Shown here piece after piece: positions 1 through 9,914 of a stretch of DNA of 38,969 nt. The DNA comes from Byssochlamys sp. IMV 00236 (lineage: Eukaryota; Ascomycota; Eurotiomycetes; Eurotiales; Thermoascaceae): positions 1 through 38,969 of the forward strand of contig MSJH02000139.1 in NCBI GenBank assembly GCA_001931875.2, written 5' to 3'. The notes under the pieces were generated by a model, which searched no databases, was not told where the DNA came from, and worked only from the letters and a program-made list of their open reading frames with translations. Numbering within the stretch: position 1 is the first letter of the stretch; the number at the start of each line of letters is the position of its first letter. Position numbers and translations under genes: made by a program.

Positions 1-115
1 CCCAGAAAATTTTAAAAAAAAAAAAAAAAAAAAAAAAAGGAACGGAGGACAGAGAAAACCCAGAGCACAAGAAGAGGCAATTGAGAGAACGTTCCAGATA
101 TACACGCCAGAGAGC
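1..115. repeat. Poly-A-linked dispersed repeat, copy A
   Basis: An A run (14-38) is followed by about 77 bases starting GGAACGGAGGACAGAG. The block returns with only about two mismatches at 12938 and 13864, each time directly after a long A run. Similarity ends near 115, after GCCAGAGAGCA, where this copy enters transposase-like sequence and the other two enter a different sequence. GGAACG near the start and CGTTCC about 45 bases later form a short inverted pair. The element class is not recognised; the fixed junction with poly-A suggests the end of a mobile element. Confidence 0.7.
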
Positions 116-838
116 ATATATCTCTTCTAAATTTTCTTCAGCACTGCATTTCTTCCAGACCAAAACAAGATACTCCTCGTCAATACTTCTTAATGAAGTA
201 TCAAGTTTTTCTTTTAGGTTTCTGGAGGTCCCATGGAGATCAGGATCGTACGCAATAGAGTTATTTACCATCGACCAACCTTTTTCAATAGGCTGTAATT
301 CACAATGATACGGAGGTGTGACCATAAGCTTATGATTGTACTTTCTGGCGATGTCGTAGCTTGCATATACAGGTAGTAAATACTTACTTTTAACAATATT
401 TAAAAGTTCGTTATTGATTAGTCCCAAGCTAAGTTCGCCCTCTACAATTTTGACTTTTTTATCTCCAGAACTAGGTACAAGGTTGGCACGCTTATGGTAA
501 AATGTATCATCCATATGAGTGATACAGTTACTATAATAAACAAGGGACTTGCAAAGATTTTCGAAAAGTTGTTCTAGCATCTCTGCTGTGAAGTGGCCAT
601 GGTAATCTGAATTTACATCTTTACCTTTGCTTACTGGCCACACATTAATACTATCTTCTACCATGCTTGCTCTACGTTTACGTCCGTCCTTATATATAAT
701 GAATGCTGAAAATGTAACCAGCATAAGTCTCTTTCTGCTTTCGTTGACAATGCCATGTGAAGGAGCCCAAGCTAAGCGAGCATGATGACCCAAGTGGCAA
801 CATGATTCGTCTGAGAATACTTCTAAAGTTCGCAACGC
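115..838 (-). pseudogene. IS630/Tc1-type DDE transposase, 5'-truncated remnant
   Basis: Read on the minus strand, a frame open from about 838 into the repeat shows the three acidic blocks of a DDE_3 (IS630/Tc1/mariner) transposase. These are VFSDESCCHLG (first Asp near 809-811), THMDDTFYHKR (second Asp near 509-511) and TPPYHCELQPIEKGW (Glu near 284-286). The second Asp and the Glu are about 75 residues apart. A stop codon (839-841) interrupts the frame just upstream of the first block, and no helix-turn-helix N-terminus is visible; another frame upstream (to about 896) may hold further remnants. The transposase frame runs directly into repeat A. An inactive element copy is inferred. Confidence 0.75.
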
Positions 839-1054
839 TCAAATTCTTGGCACTCTCTCGGTGTGAAAGCTTGTCATTAAGAGTAACATTATACATTCAG
901 CCTAAAAAGATGCCTGTTTCACTTGTAGCACTACCAAGATAAATGAAGAGGATTGCATTTTGAATAGGTTACTTTTAATGAAGTGATTTGTACAGTCATG
1001 TTGTACAGTCTTTTATTTCGGGGTGAAACTTTTTGATAACAGGTATTCTGTTAT

Positions 1055-2568
1055 TTATGATAAGAGATCGTCAAAAGGAGAAGAAGATTTGGTATTTTTA
1101 GATTGATTGTTAACTGTTGATTGGACAATATTGGTGGATGCCCAGTTATTCCAACTTGCTTGGGCACTTGTACTCTTTAGAGAATTCATAGAAGGCCCTG
1201 TTTTGGCGTTCAAAGTGGTATCTGATTTCTTACCAAGTGAATCCAAAGATACAAAATTAGATGCCTGTGCCCACATTCCTGTAGCTGGTGTAGAAGCACC
1301 TTGGATTTCTTTTTCTTGCTTTATTGTCTGCTGTGGAGATACAGGTGATGTCTGTGGTATTGATGTGGGAGGAGCACTGACATCACCACCTAAGAGATCA
1401 AACAGGTCGTTACTTGTACTTGATTGCTGTGCATTATTATTGTTGTTGCTCCGTTCTGGGACAGCAAATTGGAAATCAGCAAAGTCATCATCATTGGCTG
1501 TTGTGCTGGTTTTGATCTTTTCCTCTTCTGCGACACCGCCATAAGTAAATTCACCCCACTCGTCATCGTCATTTTCATGATTTGACTTGTTTTGTTTGGG
1601 TTCATTATTACTTATGGTGGTTGAAGGGGAAGCAAACGAATCAAACTCATCATCTTCCTCATCATATTTACCCATCTTTGGAGGAGAGTAAGGTGTTTGT
1701 TCACCAAAGCTCATTGCATCACCATTAAAACTAATACCACGAGAACTACTGCCGAACCCGACATACCTTGTTGATGCCGTATCAGAGCCTACGCCTATAT
1801 ATTTGTTACGGTTTTTCCTAGCAAGCTTTCTTTCTTCTCTAATTCTGTCTGTATCAGCTAATAGTTCCACAATTTCCTTGGCCCTGTTTCGAACTTGGCA
1901 ACAAGAATGAGTTTATATCTATGGTTTGCGATATCTACATGCATACCGTTCAATCCCTCGTCTTTTCCTTTCTCATCAATGTAATAGAAATTTCTCATAA
2001 TTTTGATCATCGCAACGTGAGATCGAGCGTCATCTACAACCCTTTCAGATCCATTTTTGATCAAGTAGTCCAACAAGACCAATGCCTATACCTCAAAGTA
2101 TTATTATTATTATTATTATCACGCTTTCTTGTCCAATTACTTTGTATATCTGTCGCCATTGCTTAGGCTCCTTTTCTGTAAATCGCTTATAAATAGTAGG
2201 CATGATTTCATTAAAGTATTGGCTTTATAGTGGTTATTTTCCCTCTACTCTTTATATTTGACATTGTAATAGTTACTAGTTATGAGTTCCTTGAGCAATC
2301 TCTTGTAATAGAGTAGTTGAAGCACCCCAAGGTTCATTATTAGTTGCTTCATGAACCTTGGCTTCCATTTCAGTATAGTTCAATACTACATTTTTTCTAT
2401 TGCAAACAGGTGAGCTACTACTGTATTTTTGTATATTTCATACTTTACACTTTGTTGATGACGTCCTACACAACTTGCTTCAATATACTGTAAGCAGAAC
2501 TAAAGGACTGTATATCTTACCTTTACTTCCCAGACGTCAGGAATTTGAAAGTTGGAAAAAGTGTTCAT
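1055..2568 (-). CDS. ENT3: Epsin-type clathrin adaptor with ENTH domain (Ent3/epsinR-like)
   Basis: Clathrin adaptor for endosome/trans-Golgi traffic. Six exons give a clean 414-aa frame: 2568-2521, 2465-2449 (17-nt microexon), 2396-2277, 2222-2141, 2085-1947, 1893-1055. The ENTH domain fills about residues 1-150 and includes NVVLNYTEMEAKVHEATNNE, WRQIYK, LIKNGSERVVDDAR and NRAKEIVELL. The tail is disordered and acidic, with DDEWGEF and DDDFADF motifs (the type bound by GGA/AP-1 gamma-ear domains), DLFDLLGG and a terminal SPFDDLLS. ENTH spacing and the NNEPWGAS block resemble yeast Ent3 and animal epsinR more than endocytic Ent1/2, and no ubiquitin-interacting motif is seen. The second intron from the 3' end of the ENTH region carries a TTA/TAA triplet run. 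The microexon supplies residues DVINKV, needed for the ENTH alignment. Confidence 0.88.
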
Positions 2569-4146
2569 TAAGGAAACAAAAGAATACAATAGAAGGAACA
2601 GGAAGTGAGTGCTGTATTTAAAACTATAATTGTGCATATGGTTTTACTTTAAGCGGAAATAGCTGGCACAACCCTTAGTTCCATGTGCCTATTTGATTAA
2701 AAAGGGACATGTTCAATCACTAAACCCTTAATAAACTCTTTTATACAGTGATTAGAAATTATTGGCACGCAATATATGGCCAATAACAATTACACTTTGG
2801 TTGGCTATCAATCTTTTCTTTATTGTTTCCAACTTGACAACGTTATCTTGAGGGCACTCGTATAATGTGGTCAACATTTCATAATTGAAGTATTGATCAT
2901 TTCTTTTACTTTTGATGATTATTTGTTATTTTCTATAAGTTTGATCCTAAAGGAAGGTTTTCTAAAGCATTTGAATGACGGGTTTTGGATATCGCTTTAT
3001 GGTTGGCTGTGGCTCGTTTTAAATTCAGTAGATATAAAAAGAAAAAGTTTCTTTTTTTTCTTCACCTTTCACATTTTGAATAGCTGGCACTCTGTTCACG
3101 CATTTTCTACCTCAACCGCAGCCGCAATATCTATCGAACGTAGCGAGCTTCTCGTAACATGGTGAATCTTATCAGTAGTAGCCACGTACAAAAAGTAGGG
3201 TTTTTATGGGGTGTTTTCATCGGGCTTCTCGTGAACAATACCCCTAGCGTCGAATGGAGTGCCTCCAAGAGACTTGGTTGCACCTCTGCTATTCATTATG
3301 TGGTAGACTCTCCCATGCGGGCTGGTAAGCCGACCTCAACGACCGTTATAGGTATAGGGTATGGCCTCACCATAGGCAGTACAGCATCGCGTTCTATACC
3401 TGGCGTGACTCCGTTGGTCTAGGGTTATTGACTATATTGGGATCAAGAGTCTATTCTTTTTTTTTCTTCCCCTCCACGTTGCTAGAACAGGTTTTCGTCC
3501 TGTGGGGGATGGATCCAAGCTATATATTGAATAGTTTTGGTGAACGAAGAGTCTAGTTTTTTTTTTATGGTTATTTAAATAAAATTCTCTTATTTTTGCC
3601 TTCTTTACAATCTAGTCTTCGTTTGAGATTACTCCATTACTTGTGAAAGTCAATCTAATTTGCCACATGTTAGATTGTAAACTAATAATAAGCCTTACTT
3701 TGTTTAATGGATTCCTCATCTTGTTTTCTCATAAGGATGTTCAAGAGTTTTATTGTCGTATAGTCTTTTTCTTTCAGTTATATAGTATGTAAGTTTAGCC
3801 ACTAAATATCACAACTTGGCTTCTCAAGCTTCTCAACTTGCTTTGATTACACTGTTTAATTTGTATTTCATCCATTTCTCTAGATTTCAAAGCATTGACT
3901 TATGGGAACCTCTCTTAACTTGCAAATTTTTCAATGTCGATTATGCACTTTGGTTACTGACCATCTGATACTGTCCGTTCTACCGGAAAGGCAATAGCGT
4001 ACAGTAAAATTTCATGTTTGAACCCTTTCAACTCAAGCATATCTGCCCTTATCACTTTTCAATGACGGATAGAAACAAAAAGATTAAAATATATGTAGTA
4101 AAAAGAATTTTATTGATATTTTATATTCTGACACTATGAGGCTTCT
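2569..4146. other. Gene-poor spacer with a GC-richer block
   Basis: About 1.6 kb with no recognisable gene. Most is AT-rich and stop-laden. The stretch 3060-3425 is less AT-rich and holds an 87-codon plus-strand frame (3159-3422) without recognisable similarity. From 3060 the plus strand is mostly T runs and short open frames. No tRNA or promoter architecture could be confirmed. Confidence 0.5.
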
Positions 4147-4470
4147 TTAAACTGCTGCTGGTTTTGCTGGTCGTGGTCTTATGCGTTTGGGTACAATGTA
4201 AGCTAATAAAAATAAAGGCGATCTTTGCAATAGAGGCTCTTTAGTGTCAGGAATGCTTCCCTCAGCTTGCGTGTCAGCGAAATCATCCAAGGATATAGCT
4301 CCAACACCTTCATTAATATTCCCAGGAGCACCATTAGCATCAAAAGCAGAATGAGCTATTGCATCACCAGAAGCAGGGTTAGATGGAGACTGTGCTTGAG
4401 GAACAAGAGTAGCAAAGCCAATAGCGGCAAGAGAAGCACATATAGTAAGAATAACAAGCTTGATTTGCAT
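4147..4470 (-). CDS. Small secreted or single-pass membrane protein, unknown function
   Basis: Intronless 107-aa frame. The ATG at 4470 is preferred over the one eight codons upstream because it puts a typical signal sequence at the very N-terminus: MQIKLVILTICASLAAIGFA. The remainder is polar and acidic (NPASGDAIAHSAFDANGAP) and then has a second, moderately hydrophobic segment (SPLFLLAYIVP) followed by a basic tail rich in Arg, Pro and Lys (RIRPRPAKPAAV). The second segment could be a membrane anchor or part of the mature domain. No family recognised. It sits alone, about 1.6 kb from the epsin gene and 0.8 kb from SF3B6. Confidence 0.55.
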   Translation of the reverse strand: MQIKLVILTICASLAAIGFATLVPQAQSPSNPASGDAIAHSAFDANGAPGNINEGVGAISLDDFADTQAEGSIPDTKEPLLQRSPLFLLAYIVPKRIRPRPAKPAAV

Positions 4471-5244
4471 TTGAGTAAAAAAGTATAAATCCAAAGAACT
4501 ATTGTGTCCTTTTTTTTTTTGCGTAAAATATTACTCTTCTTTTATATCAATCAGATTCATGTAGACACTGCTGTCATGGCCGTTTACTATTGACTATAGG
4601 CACATTTTACTACTCTTGGTTAGATGGATGTGCTTGTTTCTCTTTGTTTGTTGACTATTTTTCATAAATGCTTAAACTACAGACAGTATATTAGGCCACA
4701 CGTACATCTGGCCCTGAGTCAACTTTCCTTCGTACATTAGATTGCTTGTATTGACAAAGACAGTTTTGACGTAAGATAGAAAAACACATGTAGACGCATG
4801 CTCTTGGATACGCTGGATCCAAACTTGTTGGTATACATTTAATCGAATAAACATAATCTATATTCAATGATACAACAAATAAGCGCAAAGATCAGTTGTC
4901 CGTTAGGAATTTAATACTAAAAGTCTTCTCTGGGCCCAAGAGTAGTGGAAGCATAATGCAGTAATTGATGCTCTAGAAAATGACTGATTGGATGAAATGC
5001 ATGGACTGTAATTTTCTAATTGAGTGGCATGTTTATCTCATAGTCATTATTGTTGCAAAGAAGCGTTGAAAACATCAAAGCTCGAGCGAGAACAGGGCAA
5101 TGAGATATGTTTTGTGTGTGTGTACATTGAGAAAAATGCATTTATTGCTCATCTTTTGTGACTGTATTTAAGAATACGGTGAGGTTAAAGTATTCGCTGG
5201 TCAAACGCAGCAAAAAAATAATAGCTTTCGTCCGATTTACTTTA
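4471..5244. other. Intergenic, divergent promoter region
   Basis: AT-rich spacer between divergently transcribed genes (minus 4470, plus 5245). It contains only short frames without recognisable similarity. It presumably holds both promoters, but no specific element could be assigned. Confidence 0.5.
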
Positions 5245-5822
5245 ATGAATACAAATAATAGATTAGCAGTATGATTAATGAGCAAGTAAAACAATATAAA
5301 CTAACTTATCTATAATCAAGGTGCGATTACCACCAGAAGTAAACAGAGTTTTATTTGTGAGGTAGCATACATATTTAATAATCAATACACATGAAACTCA
5401 TTTACAATAGAAATCTACCATTTAAAATTACAACAGAAGAAATGTATGAAGTATTTGGAAAATATGGTCCTATTCGACAGATTAGAGTGTAAAAATGATT
5501 TAAATGTCTTCTTTCTAGTTATAATTGTGCTGACAACGTTTTTTATTTACAGTGGTAATGCGACAGACACGAGAGGTACAGCATTTGTAGTGTATGAGGA
5601 TATTTTTGATGCCAAAAATGCATGCGAACATCTACAAGGTTTCAACATTCTTGGTCGTTATCTTATTGTTCTTTACTATCAACAAAATAAAGTGACAAAG
5701 AAGATGAATCTGCAAAAGAAGGAAGAAGAGATCAAGGAAATGAAGGCGTAAGTTTACGTAAGCTAGACAGAAAACAAATCTAACACTTTTAACTATTTAG
5801 ACGTTATGGAGTGGATGACTAA
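5245..5822 (+). CDS. SF3B6: Splicing factor SF3B6 / p14 (SF3b 14 kDa subunit)
   Basis: RRM protein of the SF3b complex that contacts the branch-point adenosine in U2 and U11/U12 snRNPs. Five exons: 5245-5268, 5321-5361, 5411-5488, 5553-5747, 5801-5822; 119 aa, close to human p14 (125). The N-terminus [17 protein letters not shown] leads into the RRM ([66 protein letters not shown]) and the typical C-terminal basic helix with [16 protein letters not shown]. The start was chosen because a 24-nt first exon, spliced across a 52-nt intron containing CTAAC, places [11 protein letters not shown] in the family position. AATAAA follows the stop by about 16 bases. Its presence is relevant to the minor-class intron at 17608. 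Confidence 0.95.
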
Positions 5823-5837
5823 CACATCATGTATATG

Positions 5838-5843
5838 AATAAA
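5838..5843 (+). terminator. Polyadenylation signal of SF3B6
   Basis: AATAAA about 16 bases after the stop codon, followed by T-rich DNA. Confidence 0.5.
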
Positions 5844-6231
5844 TAACCATTTTTCCCCTTTCTGTATATATTTATGCCTCATATCATATTTATAAGTGTA
5901 TGTGTGTGATGTATGTGTGTATTTATGTGTGTGCGCAAGATGATTGGGTGTGTATTCTGTCAGGTAAATTTAAGTGTCAGCAGAAGTGGAAGAGACTGAA
6001 GTTGTCGGAAAGTGGCAAATAACCCTCGAAAACACAACCATCAATCCTTCCCTTCCACCCCTTTTCTTAATCAAACATAATTAAGGTAAATCATCCGATA
6101 CAGTTTAAGAGATGAATGAATATATGGATGGATGGATGAATAAGGATGAGGACATAAAAAGAAACTAAACCATCATTTTTTATATATCAACCTTCTTTTT
6201 TACCAATTCAACTTTTGCGACATTACACAGA
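5844..6231. promoter_or_regulatory. Spacer and promoter of eL34
   Basis: About 390 bases between SF3B6 and eL34. It holds a TG-rich run (about 5898-5933) and a GGATGGAT run (about 6126-6138), then a pyrimidine-rich stretch just before the ATG, as is common for fungal ribosomal protein genes. No specific factor site could be assigned. Confidence 0.35.
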
Positions 6232-6667
6232 ATGGCTCAGAGACTCACTTATCGTCGTCGTTGTTCTTACAACACCCGTTCCAACCGTGTTAAGGCCGTA
6301 AAGACTCCCGGTAAATAGAATTGTAGATTGGACAAAGAATTATGCAATTAAAACTTATTAGGTGGTAAACTTGTCTTCCAATACCAAAAGAAGCCTGTCA
6401 AGGCTCCCCGTTGTGGTGACTGTGGTGAGAATCTCGCTGGTGTAAGTTTATGCTTAGATTGACAAGTAGAATGCAGTGTTAAATATTTTTTTATAGATCA
6501 AGGCACTTCGTCCTCGTGAATTCGCTACCATCTCCAAGACCAAGAAGACTGTCAGCCGTGCCTATGGTGGCTCCCGCTGTGCTCACTGCGTCAGAAACCG
6601 CATTGTTCGTGCTTTCTTGATTGAAGAACAAAAGATTGTCAAGAAGGTTCTCAAGGGTACAAAATAA
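6232..6667 (+). CDS. RPL34: 60S ribosomal protein eL34
   Basis: Large-subunit cytosolic ribosomal protein. Three exons (6232-6310, 6362-6441, 6497-6667) give 109 aa, a usual length for eL34. It begins [20 protein letters not shown]. Two CxxC pairs, CGDCGE and CAHCVRN, form the zinc site of eukaryotic eL34, and the conserved [23 protein letters not shown] core is present in pieces. The first intron falls after TPG. Introns are 51 and 55 nt with GT...AG ends. The next gene starts only about 90 bases downstream on the same strand. Confidence 0.97.
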
Positions 6668-6756
6668 ATGTTGTCTTTTGAAAAAGATCAAGGAAAAAGA
6701 TAACAAATTCATTCCACGTGTTGTGACATTTTTATTTCTCTTTCTTTTCTCTTTTT

Positions 6757-8048
6757 ATGTTTCGTCATCCACCAAGTCTATTGTCATTCATTTCTGCACT
6801 TCTGATAGCTAATGTATCAGGCCCACAGTATGTTTATCCAATCTATGGAAGTTATCTTTATAAAAGACTTGCGTGGTCTACCTTTGAAGCAAGTATCGTC
6901 AGTACAGCTTGTTTCATTGGCGTGTCTTTTTCAGGCCCACTTTGTTCCTGGTCATTGGAACGTCTTGGTGTCAAAAGGACCCTAAGATTATCCTCAGCCA
7001 TCGTTTTCTTTGGATTCTTTTTAGTAGCTCAAACATATGCAGGCAGATTACCAAACCATTTTCTGCTTGTCACAATATACTTTATTCTGACTGGCTTTGC
7101 AGGTGCTGCTTCCTTTCTATGTGCACTAGATTGTCAAGTAAGGATATAGTTTTTACAGAAAAGAAAAATATTAAACAATAACATGGTTAGTCTCGAAACT
7201 TTAAGCAGCATAGAGGCCTTGCTGTCGGAATGACGACAGCCTCCATTGGTATCTCTGGACTTGTCTTTTCACAGATTAATGACACTTTATTCAAATTGGA
7301 AGATATAGCGATAGATGTTACCTTAACAGAAGATGCCACTTATCATTTTCTCATTTTTCTAGCCATTTCCATGTCATTGGGCATCTTGACTGGTTCCTTT
7401 TTTCTAAATAGTGTTGATTACCGACCTGTTGCCGTGTTACCAACCACTGATCAACCAGAGCCTAAATCTGGTATTCAATTTTTGATAAATCCCATTGGCT
7501 TTGCCTTATTTTGTACACTCTTTGTCACACTTGGCATCGGCTATGTCTATCTTGCAAACATTGGCCAAATCCTTCAAGGAACTCATCCAGTTGACCTACA
7601 ACACATACGTAATTCTCATATCACTTTGTTTAGCTTGGGTAATTGTGCGTCGAGAGCATTCTTTGGAGCCCTTGGCGACGTGCTTCACCATAAACTGGGT
7701 ATTAGTCGCTTATGGATTTTTGTATTTGCTGTTCTATCTTTGATTATGTCCTTACACCACCTATCTGACCTTCCTGAGGATCTTACTCCGTACACGTTAT
7801 TGATCTCTATGACCTATGGCATTTCCTTTGGTGTGGCACCTGCAATAATAACAGATATTGGCAGCTCGCATAAAGCGTTTGCAAGAAACTGGGGATGGAT
7901 GCTGTATGCACCTGCTTTGGGTAGTCAATTTTATAATATCTTGTTTAATTCATTTGATATCTACCAAATTGGACAATGGTCAGGCTGGGCCATCTTGGTT
8001 GTCCTATTGCTGGTAATCTATCAACAGAGAACTATACCTTCCGCTTAG
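6757..8048 (+). CDS. Major facilitator transporter, MCH1/nodulin-like family
   Basis: Membrane transporter of the major facilitator superfamily; substrate unknown. Two exons (6757-7137, 7209-8048) give 406 aa. The N-terminal segment ANVSGPQYVYPIYGSYL followed by GVSFSGPLCSWSLERLGVKR resembles the nodulin-like/Mch1 group. About ten to twelve hydrophobic segments are visible, in two halves separated by a polar stretch (about residues 215-235, DYRPVAVLPTTDQPEP). The intron is 71 nt, and the exon junction restores CALDCQ-HRGLAVGMT, a typical MFS loop. Yeast Mch1 is named as a monocarboxylate transporter homologue, but transport of such acids was not shown for it, so no substrate is proposed. Confidence 0.8.
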
Positions 8049-8156
8049 GTCCGGAATACCTTTTTTTTTCTCACGGGGGTAATGAACAATAAATATGCAG
8101 CTATTTCTTGTCTTTTTTTCTTTTTGTATTTTTCTTTTCTCTTTTTATAATCAAGA

Positions 8157-8878
8157 ATGGCTGCTAATAATATTTCTGATGATGCTGTTTTAGAATTCAT
8201 GTTTAATCCTGGTAAGATCGTAAATAAGGTAAAGAGACTCTTGTTAACGTGTGAGGATAGAGGCACAGGGTCTTTCACTGGATGCCATTGCATGTACAAT
8301 AGACACAAAACCAAGTAAGAATGATTTTTTACAGGAGAAAGAAGGCAACTTATAAAAGTATATAGAATATGAAATTTCGTCCGACTTACTACCGAAACTC
8401 GAACAACTGGAGAAAGATGCTGTCAGTGCAGCAGAAGGAAACGATTTAAATAAAGCATTAGAGTTGATCAATCAATGTATTCAATTAGAACCTAAATATG
8501 CCTCTGCTTACAATAACAGGTAATGTATATATAATATCGTATGCTTACAGAGCTAACCTATATGCCACAAAAAAACACAGAGCTCAGATGTATAGACTGG
8601 ATAAAAAGATAGATAAAGCACTCGATGATTTGAATCTCGTCATTCAAGACCTTGGCCAAGGACAACCCAAGGTACTGCGTCAAGCATACACACAACGTGC
8701 GATCATCAAACGACAACAGGGTGACCTTGAAGGATCCCGTCAGGACTTTGAAGAGGGGGCTAAATTAGGTAACCCAGTAGCAAAATCTGTTGCTGTCAAT
8801 GAAAATCCATATGCCAAACTGTGTAATCAAATCATGGCACAGGTGATGAGCCAAGAGCTCAGGAAAGGCCAACAGTAA
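8157..8878 (+). CDS. TTC36: Tetratricopeptide repeat protein TTC36
   Basis: Small TPR protein of the TTC36 family, presumably a protein-protein adaptor; its fungal role is not known. Four exons (8157-8211, 8261-8314, 8366-8519, 8581-8878) give 186 aa, against 189 in human. The start ANNISDDAVLEFMFNP matches the family N-terminus. TPR helices follow: LEKDAVSAAEGNDLNKALEL, ASAYNNRAQMYRLDKKIDKA and YTQRAIIKRQQGDLEGSRQD. The C-terminal signature ENPYAKLCNQIMAQVM corresponds to the NPYAxLCN block of TTC36. The third intron was placed at 8520-8580 so that YNNR joins AQMYRL. An earlier AG (8550) would give a 31-nt intron and ten extra residues and was rejected. The 3' end overlaps the opposing RecQ-like frame. 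Confidence 0.9.
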
Positions 8879-9913
8879 AATAAAATACTCTGTTTATATA
8901 CTTTACAATGTGTATGTATGCCAAGGAGATGAAGGATATCCAGATAGATACGTTCATTGGGTATGGCCGTTAGGGCTGTGATGGGTATGTTTAGAAAATC
9001 TTGTCTAAGGTTCTCTACGGCCTTAGCATATCGAACATGACCTTGCTCGTGCCATTGAGAAAGGAAATGAGCATCATCTAGGACAAACCTTACGATCTGA
9101 CCTTGTTGAGAGATTTCCTTAAAGAGTGATTTATGTCTGTGGAAATCCATATAGGTGATATAAAGTAAACGAGCTTCTTTGATCTTGACTAAAAGATCAT
9201 CAGCCGAGACCGTTCCTGCTACTGTCAACGTAGGCTGATTGAGAAAGAAGAGCGCTGGTATTGAGAAGTATTCAACATACGCTAACTGAGGCATCAAAAC
9301 GACAGTAGCTGCGCAACTTTTTAGTGCAGGTAGCTGATAACACACATTTCGCCATTTTCCAGCTGGTAGTACAGTAAAGATGTCTTCATTCTCTAGAGCA
9401 GAACAGACAGACTCATACTGGTTTGTTACCCAAGAAGTCATGCCAAATACTTGCTCAAGTGTATTTAGCAAAGTGTCAACACGTGCAGGAGCATCATAAT
9501 ATATCGTTTCTGGACTGGATAGTTCATCAATCTCCTAGTAGAATGTGTTTACTAAAATGATATCGCCTCATCCTTTCTTCCCCTTTACCAAACCAGTTGC
9601 TTCTATGGCCTCACTTTGGTCGAGTATATGACAGGAAACATTGATATTTTCCGTTTCCTCTTCATCAATTCTGGGCCTTTTCTTAGGATGGAAATCTCTT
9701 TCAGGCACAGTCTCATCTTTATCACATTAAAAAAAAACAAACGAAATGAACATGTCTTCAATTACCTTTTCTCACTTCCATCCATTCAAATGGCTTAGGT
9801 GGTCTCTTGATAGTCGCATATCCACACCGTGTCGGTTGAGAATGAGGTGTCTTTATAAAAGGTTTTACTAAACACTCGTACCAAGCTACAAACTGACTGT
9901 AATTGGTTTTCAT
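8827..9913 (-). CDS. Truncated, degenerate RecQ-helicase-like protein
   Basis: Three exons (9913-9766, 9716-9589, 9534-8827) give 327 aa. After about 100 non-conserved residues comes a RecQ/BLM-type first helicase lobe: FGMTSWVTNQYESVCSALEN aligns with the family's F-G-x-x-x-F-R-x-x-Q motif 0. The motif I block reads LPAGKWRNVCYQLPA where active RecQ has P-T-G-G-G-K-S. Motif II reads VLDDAHFLSQW where active enzymes have DEAH. Motif III is ITALTA. The second lobe, RQC and HRDC domains are absent, and the frame drifts into sequence antisense to TTC36. Loss of the Walker A glycines and Lys-Ser, plus half the motor, argues against ATP-driven unwinding. It may be a decayed gene or a retained non-catalytic protein. 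Its ATG lies one base after the stop of the SH3 gene on the same strand. Confidence 0.6.
8879..8884 (+). terminator. Polyadenylation signal of TTC36
   Basis: AATAAA begins immediately after the TTC36 stop codon, inside the antisense RecQ-like frame. Confidence 0.4.
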
Positions 9914-9914
9914 T

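Noticed and set aside
3405..3455. tRNA-like start (TTGGTCTAGGG) followed by a B-box-like GGGATCAAGAG
   Set aside because: The two boxes are only about 26 bases apart and no cloverleaf can be drawn.
8045..8314. 89-codon minus-strand frame opposite TTC36
   Set aside because: Shadow of the TTC36 5' exons; no coding character of its own.
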